DNA from: Aulostomus chinensis
Taxonomy: Eukaryota; Chordata; Actinopteri; Syngnathiformes; Aulostomidae
Direction: 5' to 3'
NCBI GenBank assembly: GCA_037954235.1
Contig: JBBMOA010000014.1
Span: 19,268,273-19,332,272 of the forward strand
DNA: 64,000 nucleotides
Shown: piece after piece, positions 41,166 to 52,517 of the stretch
How positions within the stretch are numbered: the stretch's first letter is position 1
Layout of the letters: every line of letters begins with the position of its first letter
Position numbers and translations under genes: made by a program
Notes under the pieces: generated by a model
Told to the model about the DNA's origin: nothing
Seen by the model: the letters and a program-made list of their open reading frames with translations, nothing else
The model's database searches: none

Positions 41166-41441
41166 GGATCATGGGATCCTTCTGTGTGGAGTCTGCATGT
41201 TCTCCCCGTGCCTGCGTGGGTTCTCTCCAAGTACTCCAGCTTCTTCCCACCGTCCAAAGACATGCAATTGGGGACTAGGCTAATTGAATACTTGACCGTA
41301 GGTATGATTGTGAGTGTGAATGGTTGTCTGTCTCTATGTGTTGGCCCTGCGATGGACTGGCGACCTGTCCAGGGTGAACCCCGCCTCTCACCTGTATCTG
41401 CTTTCTTACAGGAATAAGCAGAAGTAAATGGATGGATGGAT
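41166..41441 (+). repeat. tRNA-derived SINE copy 8 (head truncated)
   Basis: Plus orientation, from the GGATC...TTCTGTGTGGAGT block through TTGGCCCTGCGATGGACTGG to the ATGG tail. The tRNA-like first 80 or so bases are missing. It is head-to-head with copy 7. Confidence 0.85.
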
Positions 41442-41442
41442 G

Positions 41443-44400
41443 TTTCATTTCAGGTTTCCCTGTCACAGAGAAAAAATAAAGGAGACTGATTTTAGGCCTC
41501 TTCGTCACCATGTCTCATTCTCATGGTTGAATCAACATCCCAAATAATCATCACTGTTCAGTCAGACCTCTGTTTATAGACTTCCTGATGAATGCATTTT
41601 ACAGACATTTATAGACAAAGCAGTAGCAGCCAACTTTCCAGAAATAGACCTGATTTCTCAGGTTTGTGACTAGGCTGCAAAGCTGCACAAGTCAAGCTGA
41701 CAAATACTTTAACAATGTTAAAGCAAACAGATCTTCACCCAAGCTTGGCTAGTAATGAACTGACGGCTGCAGCAATTTTAAGCGTGTGTATATATTGAAT
41801 GGACAGATGGTTGTGTTGACCAGTAGTGTGGCAGAGAGAGTGAGACAGATGGGTTCTGCTAGGAGAGCACCAAACAGGACCACACTGGCCTGATTTTCTA
41901 AAAAGGAGGGTAGAGTTTTTCTAAACATATGTGTATTACATTCTCGCTCTCTTGTTAATCAGTATAATGATAATGATTGTTTATGTTGTTAGACTGAAAG
42001 ACCTCAAGTAAAATGTGAGAACAAGCTCACAAATAAATAAGCATTTACAGTCTGTAATCATTAGGCTTCATCTTCATCAGATCACATTGCTGGAGTAAAT
42101 GAGGAGCACGATGTTTTGTTCATCAGTACCTCAGAATTGCCTAACTGTGTATGTGTGTGTATCCAGGGTATTGTGAATCCAACTGTTCCATTCAGTAAAT
42201 TAAAAAATTGTTATGCAGCATTTTTCACTTAACCATGATTTGATCGGACATCGACTTGTGATAAGAATGCTGCCTTTTCCTCTAGGCTCTGAATGCCTCC
42301 TCCATCACTGTGTAATCAGAGACGACAGAGCACAGGTCCCCTAGCTTGTAGTGCTGCTTTCAAGCAGTAAAACTAGCTCAGATATCCAACAACAGAAACC
42401 ACAACATAGGAAAAAGAAATTTTAAGATGCCAAGAGAAAAACAAAGAAAAAAACACTAAGTCTGTGGAACACTTGCTGTTAACCAACCTCATTTTAACAA
42501 AAATGCAACTGCTTTAAGTCCAGAGTTAAACATGTATTTGTTACTCACTATCCCAGTCTTGTTATTAACTGTGCATTTAATCTCTAGACCACCTAATGAA
42601 TGTAAGAGGTGATATTTATACCGCATTGCAGCATCAGTCTGCTTCTTCATTAAAAGCCCTAATATTATTAGGTTTCACCTAACGGTCACTTTACGGGACA
42701 GCCAGACACTGCGGAGGGTACATTGGCCTGCTTCTCACTGCTAGCAGCTTTACTGAGGGACAGAACACTTAAGCCCCTTTCACACTGCACCAAAAACGCA
42801 GATGAGCACGGGTGTTTGGGCACTCTGAAAGGGTTGACTTGGCATTTCCACCCGTGTCCACCGACGCTCCAAGCGACCCGGGTGTTTAGTGTCAGTGGCT
42901 GAAAGCTGACTTTGTTGGAAGTATATGCTTTCTAGTTACCAGATGTGTCACAGAAAGTTGTTTCTGCTGAGCAAAACAAAAGTTCTGCTTTGATGTCGTA
43001 AAGGACAATACTCCAACTTGACATCTTTATGCTACTTGTTGTAATCAATTGGGGAATTTATACCATTTTGTATTATGAGATGTTGAGGGATGGATGTTGC
43101 CATTTTTTTATGAGTCAAGGGGGGAGAGGCCGAAGAATGCCTCATCCCCATCACCATTACTGGGTTTCCCTGTTTTTATAAATGGACACAATTAGCAAGT
43201 CATGTTGCTAAATGAACCTTTTTGCCTGGTGGATAAGAGGTATGTGAGTGAGAATGGTCAATTTGCTTTTCTATTATTTTTGTTAGGGGGTTCATTTTCA
43301 TGTGCTAGCTTTTGTGTATGGCCAAATATCCTCTAGAATTGATTGGTGGGTTGAACCAATGGTATGCAAGAATGAGGTGATGCTAATGGGCATTTTTGGG
43401 GATCAAAATGCCCAAAACTGCCATTTGTGTTAGTGATAGATATATTTTAAAATTTGCCTAAAGCATAAAGGCAGTAAAAGTACAATACTTTAGTCTCCTT
43501 TCTACCAAGTGAAAATGCAGGATTTATAATATATTATTCATAGCATATTACAATAAATGTTAAGTTATTCCCACTGATTTGAGAATGTAAAAAACGATAA
43601 ATTAGTGCTAACCACAGTTAACAGTGTGCTTTGCTTTTCCCAGACAGGATATGAAATCAGAGTAATTAATTGCATAAGTCCTTCTATTGAACTTTTATGT
43701 CGTGACCTCTGATGGTGGAAATATTAGCAAGGTGACAACTTACCCATGTGATAAGGTGTCCCTGGTTTCCCCTACTCTTGCATGATTGTCAGTGGGTCTA
43801 AAATCCTGGGTATGAAACTTAGTTCTGTGTATCACATACATAGACTACACCACTGTGTTACAGCAACGCTGAGGAATATCCATTAAAGACCAAGAGGAAA
43901 AGAGCACAGGCTTACACGATGATGTCACATCGCAAGGAAACACTCTCTGGGAATATTCCAATTTGTTATGTAAAGCAGTTCAGGCATTATCTCAACTGCC
44001 TCGTTATAAGATGATTCCCCTACAAAGATGCACAAAACACAAACAATCAATGCTCTTAGAGGCACGTATACAACTTACGAAAATGTCTCCATGTATATTG
44101 ATATAATCAGGATGATAAATTTATTGATTAACCTTGTTTCACTAACCTTCCTTGAAAGGGCAACGAACTCCACGTTGTCCCTTTCGCTACTGGTGACCTT
44201 TACTACCGCTGAGTCCTCTGACTAATCCAGGTCTTCCTCAACAAGCAGCCACTGTCTGTAATGTAAATGTTCTAAGGGGGCCTTCACATGTATCACAATC
44301 GCTTTATGCCAGACACAAGGATGAAAGTGTTTTCCTGCCTGACAAACTTTGCTGATCATTAGTGCAGGTTGTGATAAAACAGGCCTCTGTTACTCAATCA

Positions 44401-45235
44401 GGCAGTGCCCACAGCCCATAACTCATCCTATTGCCAGTCACTGCCCTGCTGTGGGCTGAAGAAATGAGTGGTAAGACATTGCAATATTTTTACAAACTAC
44501 TTTAATACACACTTGTTAATAATAGTATCACATCACCACATGATCCAGAGATGCTGCTCTGGTTAACTTCACTGGGATAGACTAAATAATGTGACTACTT
44601 GCTAGAAAATGTCTCAACACAGGAAAAAAAACAGTGGCCCAGTACAGGCAGTAGGCTAGTTCCTCTTCATACTACAGTATTCACTTTGTTATATACATTA
44701 TATTTTGTAAGGTTATGTTAGCAAACGATCTGATTCTTTAGAACATCTGATTCTCTGGTATAAACAAAGGGAAAGCCGTTCTGCTCACTGCAAAGGGCTG
44801 TACATCCATCACTTATTAATTTAAATCCAAAAAGGAAACTTGACCTGAGGCTCTAAATATATGTAGAATGTGCTCTAACACCAATGTCAACATCAACTGT
44901 GTACATCTTGTAACTGTCAATCAGGATTTTAATGTTACAAGTGGTAAACAGTAAACATGTAGGGAGCAAGAAGTTACAAATAGCCATCAGGCTTTGCTTC
45001 CTGTCCATAAAACTAAACTGAGGGCTGTAAAAGTCTGAAAGTATGCATCAGCAAGTTTGTGTGTTGGAACATTTCATGAATGATAAGGTGACTGAATGAA
45101 TACTCTACTACTCTACTTTTCTAAGCGAAAATCTATCTTTTAAACATTGTATTAAGGGAGCCACAAAAATAGCTCAAGGTTCAGTCGTTTTTATTTTTTG
45201 TGTGAGAAAAAGTGACTTTTTTAATCATGATTGAC
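41443..45235. other. upstream artn region, few features
   Basis: AT-rich. Near 42773-42890 the words CCCCTTTCACACTGCACC and ACCCGGGTGTTT resemble the end of a fish hAT-type non-autonomous transposon, but a matching opposite end was not found. Nothing else is supported. Confidence 0.35.
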
Positions 45236-45257
45236 TATGGTAACATTCTATATATAC

Positions 45258-45520
45258 CTGCAAATTTGTCCACTTTGAAAATGTTGGATTCAGGGTATCA
45301 TGCAGAATTAAGACGTGTCTGTTTCTGGGTTTCACACAGATCTCTGCAGCTTGTATGAGAAAGGTGGGTGGTCCTCTTTGCACAATCACAGAATAGAAGC
45401 TTGGTACATTTTTCTTTATAAGGATATAACGCTCGATCAGCCTTCCTATTTGTGTTCTCTCGACTCCTAAAGCTATCAGGACTTGTAACCTTCGGTCATT
45501 TATCATTCCTCCAACATGTA
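45258..45520 (-). other. orphan exon-like open block
   Basis: A 263-base open stretch bounded by CAG (45523-45521) and a good donor, CAG|GTATAT (45258/45257). It encodes 87 residues including MINDRRLQVLIALG, then LIERYILIKKNVPSFYSV and AAEICVKPRNRHV. The order (RY-x-KK-V-P-x5-V ... EIC-x-P) faintly recalls the C-terminal half of a chemokine, but only one of the expected cysteines is there and the upstream acceptor is weak. It could be a pseudogene remnant or chance. No product is assigned. Confidence 0.22.
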
Positions 45521-45998
45521 CTGTTTTTGGTTAAAGTGCTTTTAAACCCATCCTAGTGGAAGTAACAGAGGCATCTTAAACTGGATTCTTTGATGAGTAT
45601 AGAGGGTAATAAAAATAAAATTAAGGACCATTTGAATGCGGAATGCAAACATACTGTTACTGAATACTGGTTATTTTTACTCTTGATACATTTTCATTTA
45701 TTTGCCTGTTAATTTTAGTTGTGTTTAATTGATGTCTATTTTATCTTGTTTGTGTTATTTATTTTCAGTTTTTAGTGCTGCAGGCAGGGCTTCCTTGCAA
45801 AAGAGATTCTGAATGTCAATGGTTATTCTTAAGGGACCTTATGTGACCTGAATTAATTAGTTCTCTTGAATTGTTTGACCATTTTTTTTAAATCTCAATA
45901 TCCAGCTTGATGTTGAGGTAACCAATAAGAATAAATTCCCTTTTTTTAAGTTAAAGTGTTTTAAAATTGCCTTGAATTTATCATTAAATGTATCTTTA

Positions 45999-46328
45999 GC
46001 GGGGCAGCACACGGTGCAGTGGTTCGCACTGTCGCCTCACAGCAAGAAGGTTCAAGGTTCAAGCCCCAAATAGAGCACAGGATCTTTCTGTGTGAGTCTC
46101 CATGTTCTCCCTGTTCCTGTGTGGGTTCTCTCTGGTACTCCAGCTTCCTCCCACAGTCCAAAGACATCAAGAGGGGACGAGGCTGATTGATACTCTAAAT
46201 TGACTGTAGGTGTGACTGTGAGTGTGAATGGTTGTCTGTCTCTATGTGCTGGTTCTGCCATGGACTGGCAACCCGTCCAGGGTGAACCCCACTTCTTGCA
46301 CAAAGGCAGCTGGGATAGGCTCCAGCCT
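45999..46328 (+). repeat. tRNA-derived SINE copy 9 (3' truncated)
   Basis: Begins GCGGGGCAGCACACGGTGCAGTGG (head) and runs to CTCCAGCC. The GCGACCC...ATGG tail is replaced by AT-rich sequence. Confidence 0.86.
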
Positions 46329-46885
46329 GTAACAATTTCTACTAGTCGATAAACTAGTGAACCTTGAAAATAAATAATAATAGATGAATAATAAATAATA
46401 AAAAATCACAATACTACTAATGTCAATTAGGCTCAGGAAAAGTCCTCTTGTTTTAGATGATGAGTACAGGTGCATTTTTTATAGTTTCTTAATCGACTGA
46501 TTCAGCAAAGTGGAACTGCTGTTCGTTGTCAGTATTGGTGCAATCAAGTTATACTCTGATATTTGTTGGCATGGTGCTACCTGCATAAGCGACATGGACA
46601 TGTGATGAATCGTCAAATAAATTTGTACAATTTTTTTACCATCTCTTATTTAAGAAAATAACTGCAGTTCAATTACGGGTTAAAATCAGAATCACTATTT
46701 TTGATGTGAACCAGTGGTAGTGGCCATGCCAGCCCACTGTCACTGTCCATGGTGAATTATGCAGTCCACCACAAAACAAACGCACTGTGTCTTGCCTTGT
46801 GGCACAGACAGCATTGTTGGCTTTGGCAGAGGAACAAAAGTGCACCATTAGATGGAAGCAGTGCACTGGATGTAAAACACAAGAC

Positions 46886-46895
46886 AAAAAAAAAA

Positions 46896-46928
<33 letters not shown>

Positions 46929-46942
46929 CATATATATATATC
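46886..46942 (+). repeat. A-run plus (TA)n microsatellite
   Basis: About 11 A followed by TATATA repeats with GTA/ACA interruptions. Confidence 0.96.
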
Positions 46943-48378
46943 GATGCTTAACTGAAGCTGGCACATCATTTTATTTCCATTGTTTAAGTTTGAATATTTT
47001 TGTGGAACAAACATTTATATCTTTGAAATGGCTTGTTTACTGATTTAAGAGGTAACGTGATGCAGAAACAGCAGAAAACTATGGAAGCTGAGAAAGCTGT
47101 GTAATTACTTTGTCACGGGCTACTTATCTCATTATCACAAAAAATATTTAAAAATAACTGCAATTAACTCCACATACATTTATGTGAACATTTGCTCTCG
47201 TATACTTAAAAAAGCAAGTTTATTAAGTGAAGGCATCTGAAATTTCAATTCTCTCACATGTAATATTCTTGGCAAATAGATTCTTGTTCTTCAAACAAAA
47301 CACACAAGCTGTTAAAGACTATCTGAACACATGACACTAATGTCCTTAAAATAGACTCTTGGACAAGAAAGCGAGTAACTGCTGAGCTGGATCTCATTCT
47401 ACCAAATCATAGTCTGTTATGTTGCCCAAAATAGATTTTAAATGATTTCTGCATCTTCTTTCAAATAACAGCAGAATATAAATAATGACAAACAGACAAA
47501 GGTAAAGTCAAAATAAAAGATATTGTACAGTACATCCATACTACATTAGGCACTTTCTGACAGCATAAAAACAACTACATCCAAGAAACAAACAAGAACA
47601 CCGGTGAAAATTTTACCACAGGAGGAAACTTAATTTCTACCACAATGTTTCCACTTTATGACAGTTATGATCGTTATTTGAATATCTCAGGTTTGTATTC
47701 ATAAGACAAATTAGAAATTAACAATGCTATTTTATTGTATAAGACTGAAACTGAACAATCAAGTGCAGTTGGAGATTCCCTGGGGCTTATATTTGTATAT
47801 CTATTAGCCAAAAGTCATTACTCATTGTAATATCATCCAGTGATTAATAATTTGTGTTCCAGGACAGCTGGATACAGGAAACAGATGGATGAAGCTATGT
47901 GTATTCTTTACATACAGGGTTAATTCTTTCATATCAATGTTCAAGAGAATAAAATCTACACATTTATATTCATAGGCCTATGCATGCCGCACGTGACCTT
48001 CCACACACACACAAAAAAACAATTTAAACACGCATCTGCTTCCCTTACAAAATAATAGTTCATTGAAATTATTTGCCCCCTCTGTTTCATCATTCCTTCA
48101 TACTGAACATTATGTATAGTTATAGATGTGCTCAAATCAAAAATAATGATCCGGTGTAAATAGTAGACAAGGAATCATTGCAATGTGGAATTCAAACTTC
48201 ACACGTATATCAGGTCCAAGTCATTTGAGTATTTCTATGAGATCGATCATTACATACTGTACATCTCTACAACACGAGGTTTGGGTTTTATCTGTAAGCG
48301 TCAGAAACTTTCAGACGGAGCTGAGTTAAGCGCTCTAACAGTGTCTGAACACAGTATGTGTAATGTCAGTAATCTTAC
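46943..48378. other. between SINE copy 9 and the CpG exon, nothing recognised
   Basis: AT-rich sequence without supported features. On the artn model it is the 5' end of intron 1. Confidence 0.4.
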
Positions 48379-48640
48379 CTTGGCAGAGTTTTCCCTCCCT
48401 CCCGATCATGGACGTGAGTGTAAAAAGCCTGCTGGTAGCGTGTTTTCGCAGTAATAATCCACACACACTTCTTGGATCTTCTCTGCGCAGCTGTGCGTTG
48501 GCTGTTTGCTTATGTCCTGTGGCGCAGTCCCGGTGTCGGTGTTCCTCATGGCTGTAGACACCCTCAGTGACTGACCGCGAAGCTGATCCTGCGGGACAAT
48601 GAGCGCAGAGAGCAGCCGTACCGCGGCGAGCCGTGACGCG
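48379..48640 (-). promoter_or_regulatory. proposed artn CpG-rich first (5'UTR) exon and core promoter
   Basis: A CpG-dense block (about 48460-48650, with GCCGCGG, GCGCGTC and TTCGCGG) ends in a strong minus-strand donor, CCAAG|GTAAGA, at 48379/48378. It is the only clear CpG promoter-like block between artn exon 1 and the right edge, and it points toward artn. It contains one 47-codon frame (MRNTDTGTAP...) that could act as an upstream ORF. A long GT tract lies just upstream at 48814-48894. The link to artn is inferred from strand and position; an unrelated gene is possible. Confidence 0.42.
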
Positions 48641-48813
48641 CCATGTGCCCTGCTGCAAGACAGGTGACTGAAGCTTTATGTCCAGATGTGTGTGTGTTGT
48701 CATATTCCATCCTCCGTCATGACATTGCTTACTGTGGAATCAAAATGAACTATCACCAGGGAGATATATCCTTAATTTACAAAAGGAAGTACTCCTCAAA
48801 GTCAACTAAACAG

Positions 48814-48820
48814 TTGTGTT

Positions 48821-48894
<74 letters not shown>
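48814..48894 (+). repeat. (GT)n microsatellite
   Basis: About 36 near-perfect GT units, roughly 170-250 bp upstream of the proposed CpG first exon. Confidence 0.97.
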
Positions 48895-48896
<2 letters not shown>

Positions 48897-49277
48897 AAAT
48901 GGTAAACACATCCATTGTTTACATCCCAGCATGGACAAAGTGAATTTGATTTACTGATGCTGGATTGTTGCATTAGTACCTCTGTCCAGGAAGTTCTGCC
49001 TCGTTTCCCTGTGTTTGTTTGCTTATTTATTTGCAAGATTATGTAAAAATCTCATGGCCATTTTTCATTAACCATGGTGGAAGGGTGTAGCATGGGCCAA
49101 GACAAGCTGTCAAATTAGCAATGGGTGAGGTTCTATTTTCTGTTTTCTTTCCCCCCTCAGCTTTCTCTACAACATCCTCTTCCATTTCTTTTCATATCTG
49201 AAAGGACTTCTGCACTGATGATTTTAATCAGGGTATGTTTACCTGAACTGGACATTACAGGGTGGTGGACAATATGA

Positions 49278-49614
49278 CAGGCATGGTGGTGCAGTGGTCA
49301 GCACTGTCGCCTCTCAGCAAGAAGCTTCCGGGTTTGAGCACGGGATCTTTCTGTGTGGAGTCTCCATGTTCTCCCTGTTCCTGTGTGGGTTCTCTCTGGT
49401 ACTCCAGCTTCCTCCCACAGTCCAAAGACATCAAGAGGGGACGAGGCTGATTGATACTCTAAATTGACCGTAGGTGTGACTGTGAGTGTGAATGGTTGTC
49501 TGTCTCTATGTGTTGGCCCTGCGATGGACTGGCGACCCGTCGAGGGTGAACATCGCCACTCGCCCAAAGAATGCTGGAATAGGCTCCAGCTCCCCTGCGA
49601 CCATTAACAGGATA
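49278..49614 (+). repeat. tRNA-derived SINE copy 10
   Basis: Head AGGCATGGTGGTGCAGTGGTCAGC through body to GCGACCATTAACAGGATA. Box A-like GTGCAGTGG is intact, and the box B region is shortened (GGGTTTGAGC). The ATGG tail is lost. Confidence 0.87.
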
Positions 49615-49837
49615 TATTGTGTGGTGTGATCACCTAACTAGCAAGACTGCTGTGTCTAGTTTTAGAAACAAAGAACAGAATCAAACGTACAGAGCTTAAA
49701 GGTTGAATGTCAAACCAGTGTAACTATAAAATTCTGTTGGAAACTTTAGATTATGAAAAAAAAAGCATAGCAGTGCTTTAATCTTGCAATTGAGCATTGC
49801 AATAAAGCGGGTTTCTAAACTAGTGTTGGTGGAGGTC

Positions 49838-50030
49838 TGCATTCCTTTCCCAGCCAGCACATTCATATGGGGTCCATCTGGGATACCCAACTGGCCCTTC
49901 CAATTTTGTCCTCAGTTTTAATGGAGACAGCTCATTGGTCAGCACCGGGCCCTTGATGGGCTCCATACAGAGCCCATATGGGTAGAATGTTGCCCACTTG
50001 GGATTCAGCCCACTTAACCCACCTAATTCA
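49838..50030. repeat. unclassified repeat-like block (GGGCCC/CCCAC-rich)
   Basis: Contains recurring words such as CATATGGG, GCCCATATGGGTAGAATG and GCCCACTTGGG, which I have seen as a dispersed fish repeat. It gives an open minus frame rich in W, P and G. Not a gene. Confidence 0.35.
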
Positions 50031-50319
50031 GGTAAAGCCACATACATGTGTTTACAGGAGTACAGTAATTACTTATCTATTTACGCAGGTACTTAATACT
50101 TACAATGTTACATTGACGTGACATACGCATGGGTTTTATTTAAGTAAATCAGCATAAAAAATTATAATCTAAGGCATAATGAGTGGTGTGAAGACTGTGG
50201 TAGACATGAAATCCGTCTCTTTTATTTAAGTAAATAAACCATGACATTCAATGGAAAATCTGTAAATGAATCCATTCCATATCAGCTCTAACTATCAAGA
50301 GAGAACTCTTTGTTGTTGA

Positions 50320-50320
<1 letters not shown>

Positions 50321-50369
<49 letters not shown>

Positions 50370-50370
50370 A
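50321..50370 (+). repeat. (CA)n microsatellite
   Basis: About 24 CA units followed by GTATGTGTGTATG. Confidence 0.97.
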
Positions 50371-50394
50371 TGTGTGTATGAAGGTATGTATGTA

Positions 50395-50618
50395 TACAGC
50401 AACATGTGCCCACTGCATTTAACCCATCCTCTGCAGTGAGCAGCCAAAGAGGCGCAAGGTCCAACTGGCCAGTGCCAATGTCTTGGTTAGGAGCACGAAA
50501 AGGGGGCTTAACCCAACATGTATGTCTCTGATGGTGGGGATACTGGAGAGCATGCAAAGGAACAGTCGGGACTTGAACCTAGGACCGTCATGCTGTAAGG
50601 CAACAGTGCCAACCAGGA
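50395..50618 (-). repeat. unclassified interspersed element
   Basis: Text from CAACATGTGCCCACTGCATT (with AACCCATCC) to GGGACTTGAACCTAGGACCG and TGCTGTAAGGCAACAGTGCCAACC. The right end resembles a reversed tRNA-type box B (GTTC-like) head, so a second, older SINE family is possible. Confidence 0.45.
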
Positions 50619-50954
50619 AGCATCATGTTGTTACCTCCGCTGCAAAACTGCCATGACTCAGAAAATGCTGCCTGAGCAGGTTTGGTTACCTGAAGTATAA
50701 ACTAGTAAATAAAACGGAAAGAATAATATCTTACAGACTCATCTGGTGGTCAAACACATCAGTGCCCTTTTAAATGATAAACTCTGTTTGACAGCGAACA
50801 GTCTGGCTACAGTCAAATGGCACACAGGTCTCAAGAACACATTTCCTGCAAGCAAGCACTGGTGTGCAACCCTCGATCCTATGTGACTTATCAAGATTGG
50901 CTTGGACTCAAGTAAAACTCCACTGCAGCCTTTCAAACCCCTCTCCTGATTGTG

Positions 50955-51029
<75 letters not shown>

Positions 51030-51050
51030 AACACACACAAACACACACAC
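50955..51050 (+). repeat. (CA)n microsatellite
   Basis: About 36 uninterrupted CA units, then CATAAACACACACAAACAC. Confidence 0.97.
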
Positions 51051-51551
51051 AATTGCACGCACTGATCCCCCCGCACACAGCATCTCCAACCACCCCCAAG
51101 CTAAAAACAAAAGATTAAAACCCTCTGAAGGCCGCAGCTCCTTCTATGGGCAGTGATGGCTGGCTGATCGCTGCTGGAGCCTGACCCCGCCACGATCCGT
51201 CGACCAGGGTCCCTTCCTGGCTTGAAAGGCTGTATCATGCCAGGCCCGACAGGGGCATCAGGGCTTGAGACAGCAGCTCAGAGGGGCACTGAGGAGTGAC
51301 CCCGCATGCATTTCCCCTGCCACATATTTATTCATGTCGAACATGTTTCACAACAACATCTGCTATTGCTAAATATTCCAGAGATACTTGTAGAACTTAT
51401 GAATACAGAAAGATAACATGCTCAAAAAGTCTTGGCTTTCAACTTTCCCTTGTAAACACCTTCCAATCATGCCAGGCTTTCCCAGACCATCTGGGTGTTA
51501 TATGTTACAAAGGCTCCCTGCAAGTACAGTGATAATGACTACTGCTAGAAG

Positions 51552-51892
51552 TATCCATCCATCCATCCATCTCCATTCATTCATTCATTTTCTACCACTT
51601 ATCCTGTTAATGGTTGCAGGGGGGCTTGAGCCTATCCCAGCAGCCTTAAGGCGAGAGCGGGTCGCCAGTCCATCGCAGGGCCAACGCATAGAGACAGACA
51701 ACCACTCACAGCCATGCCTACGGTCAATTTAGAGTATCAATCAGCCTCGTCCCCATTTCTTTGTCTTTGGACTGTGGGAGGAAACCAGAGTACCCACAGA
51801 GAACCCACACAGGCACAGGGAGAACATGGAGACTCCACACAGATAGACCCTGAGCTTGAAAAGGGGCTCGAACCCGGAACCTTCTTGCTGTC
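51552..51892 (-). repeat. tRNA-derived SINE copy 11 (head end lost)
   Basis: ATCC tail at 51552-51571, body, then GAACCCGGAACCTTCTTGCTGT; the last 40 or so bases of the head are missing. Confidence 0.86.
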
Positions 51893-52124
51893 AGGGTTGC
51901 TGTCATCCAAAATATTTTAACATCACGCAACTTTCTGGATCTTGGTGAAATGTGATCCCATACCCATTTTCAAATTATACTCTGGAAAACAGATCCTTCA
52001 ATTCAATTCTATTCAATTGACAGTTGAAGAGCTTGTTATCATAAACTGAAAACAGATAGATGTCACAATCAATTGATGTAAGTGACATTTTTCAAGGATG
52101 CAAGGTGTTGATATTATCTGGAGG

Positions 52125-52507
52125 GTGGTATGGTGGTGCAGTGGTCAGCACTGTCGGCTCACAGCAAGAAGCTTCTGGGTTTGAGCACGAGATCTTTCTG
52201 TGTGGAGTCTCCATGTTCTCCCTGTTCCTGTGTGGGTTCTCTCTGGTACTCCAGCTTCCTCTCACAGTCCAAAGACATCAAGAGGGGACGAGGCTGATTG
52301 ATACTCTAAATTGACTGTAGGTGTGACTGTGAGTGTGAATGGTTGTCTGTCTCTATGTGTTGGCCCTGTGATGGACTGGTGACCTGTCCAGGATGAACCC
52401 CACCTCTCACCTGAAAGTCACTGTGATAGGCTCCAGCCCCCCCCCCCCCCCCCCCCGCGGCCCTTAACAGGATAAGCGGAAGAAAATGGAAAATGGATGG
52501 ATGGATG
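52125..52507 (+). repeat. tRNA-derived SINE copy 12 (full length)
   Basis: Head GTGGTATGGTGGTGCAGTGG, body, a 20-C expansion at about 52437-52456 where the family has five or six C, then GCGG, ATAAGCGGAAGAAAATGG and (ATGG)n. Perfect 10-bp target duplication gatattatct at 52110-52119 and 52508-52517. Confidence 0.9.
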
Positions 52508-52517
52508 GATATTATCT

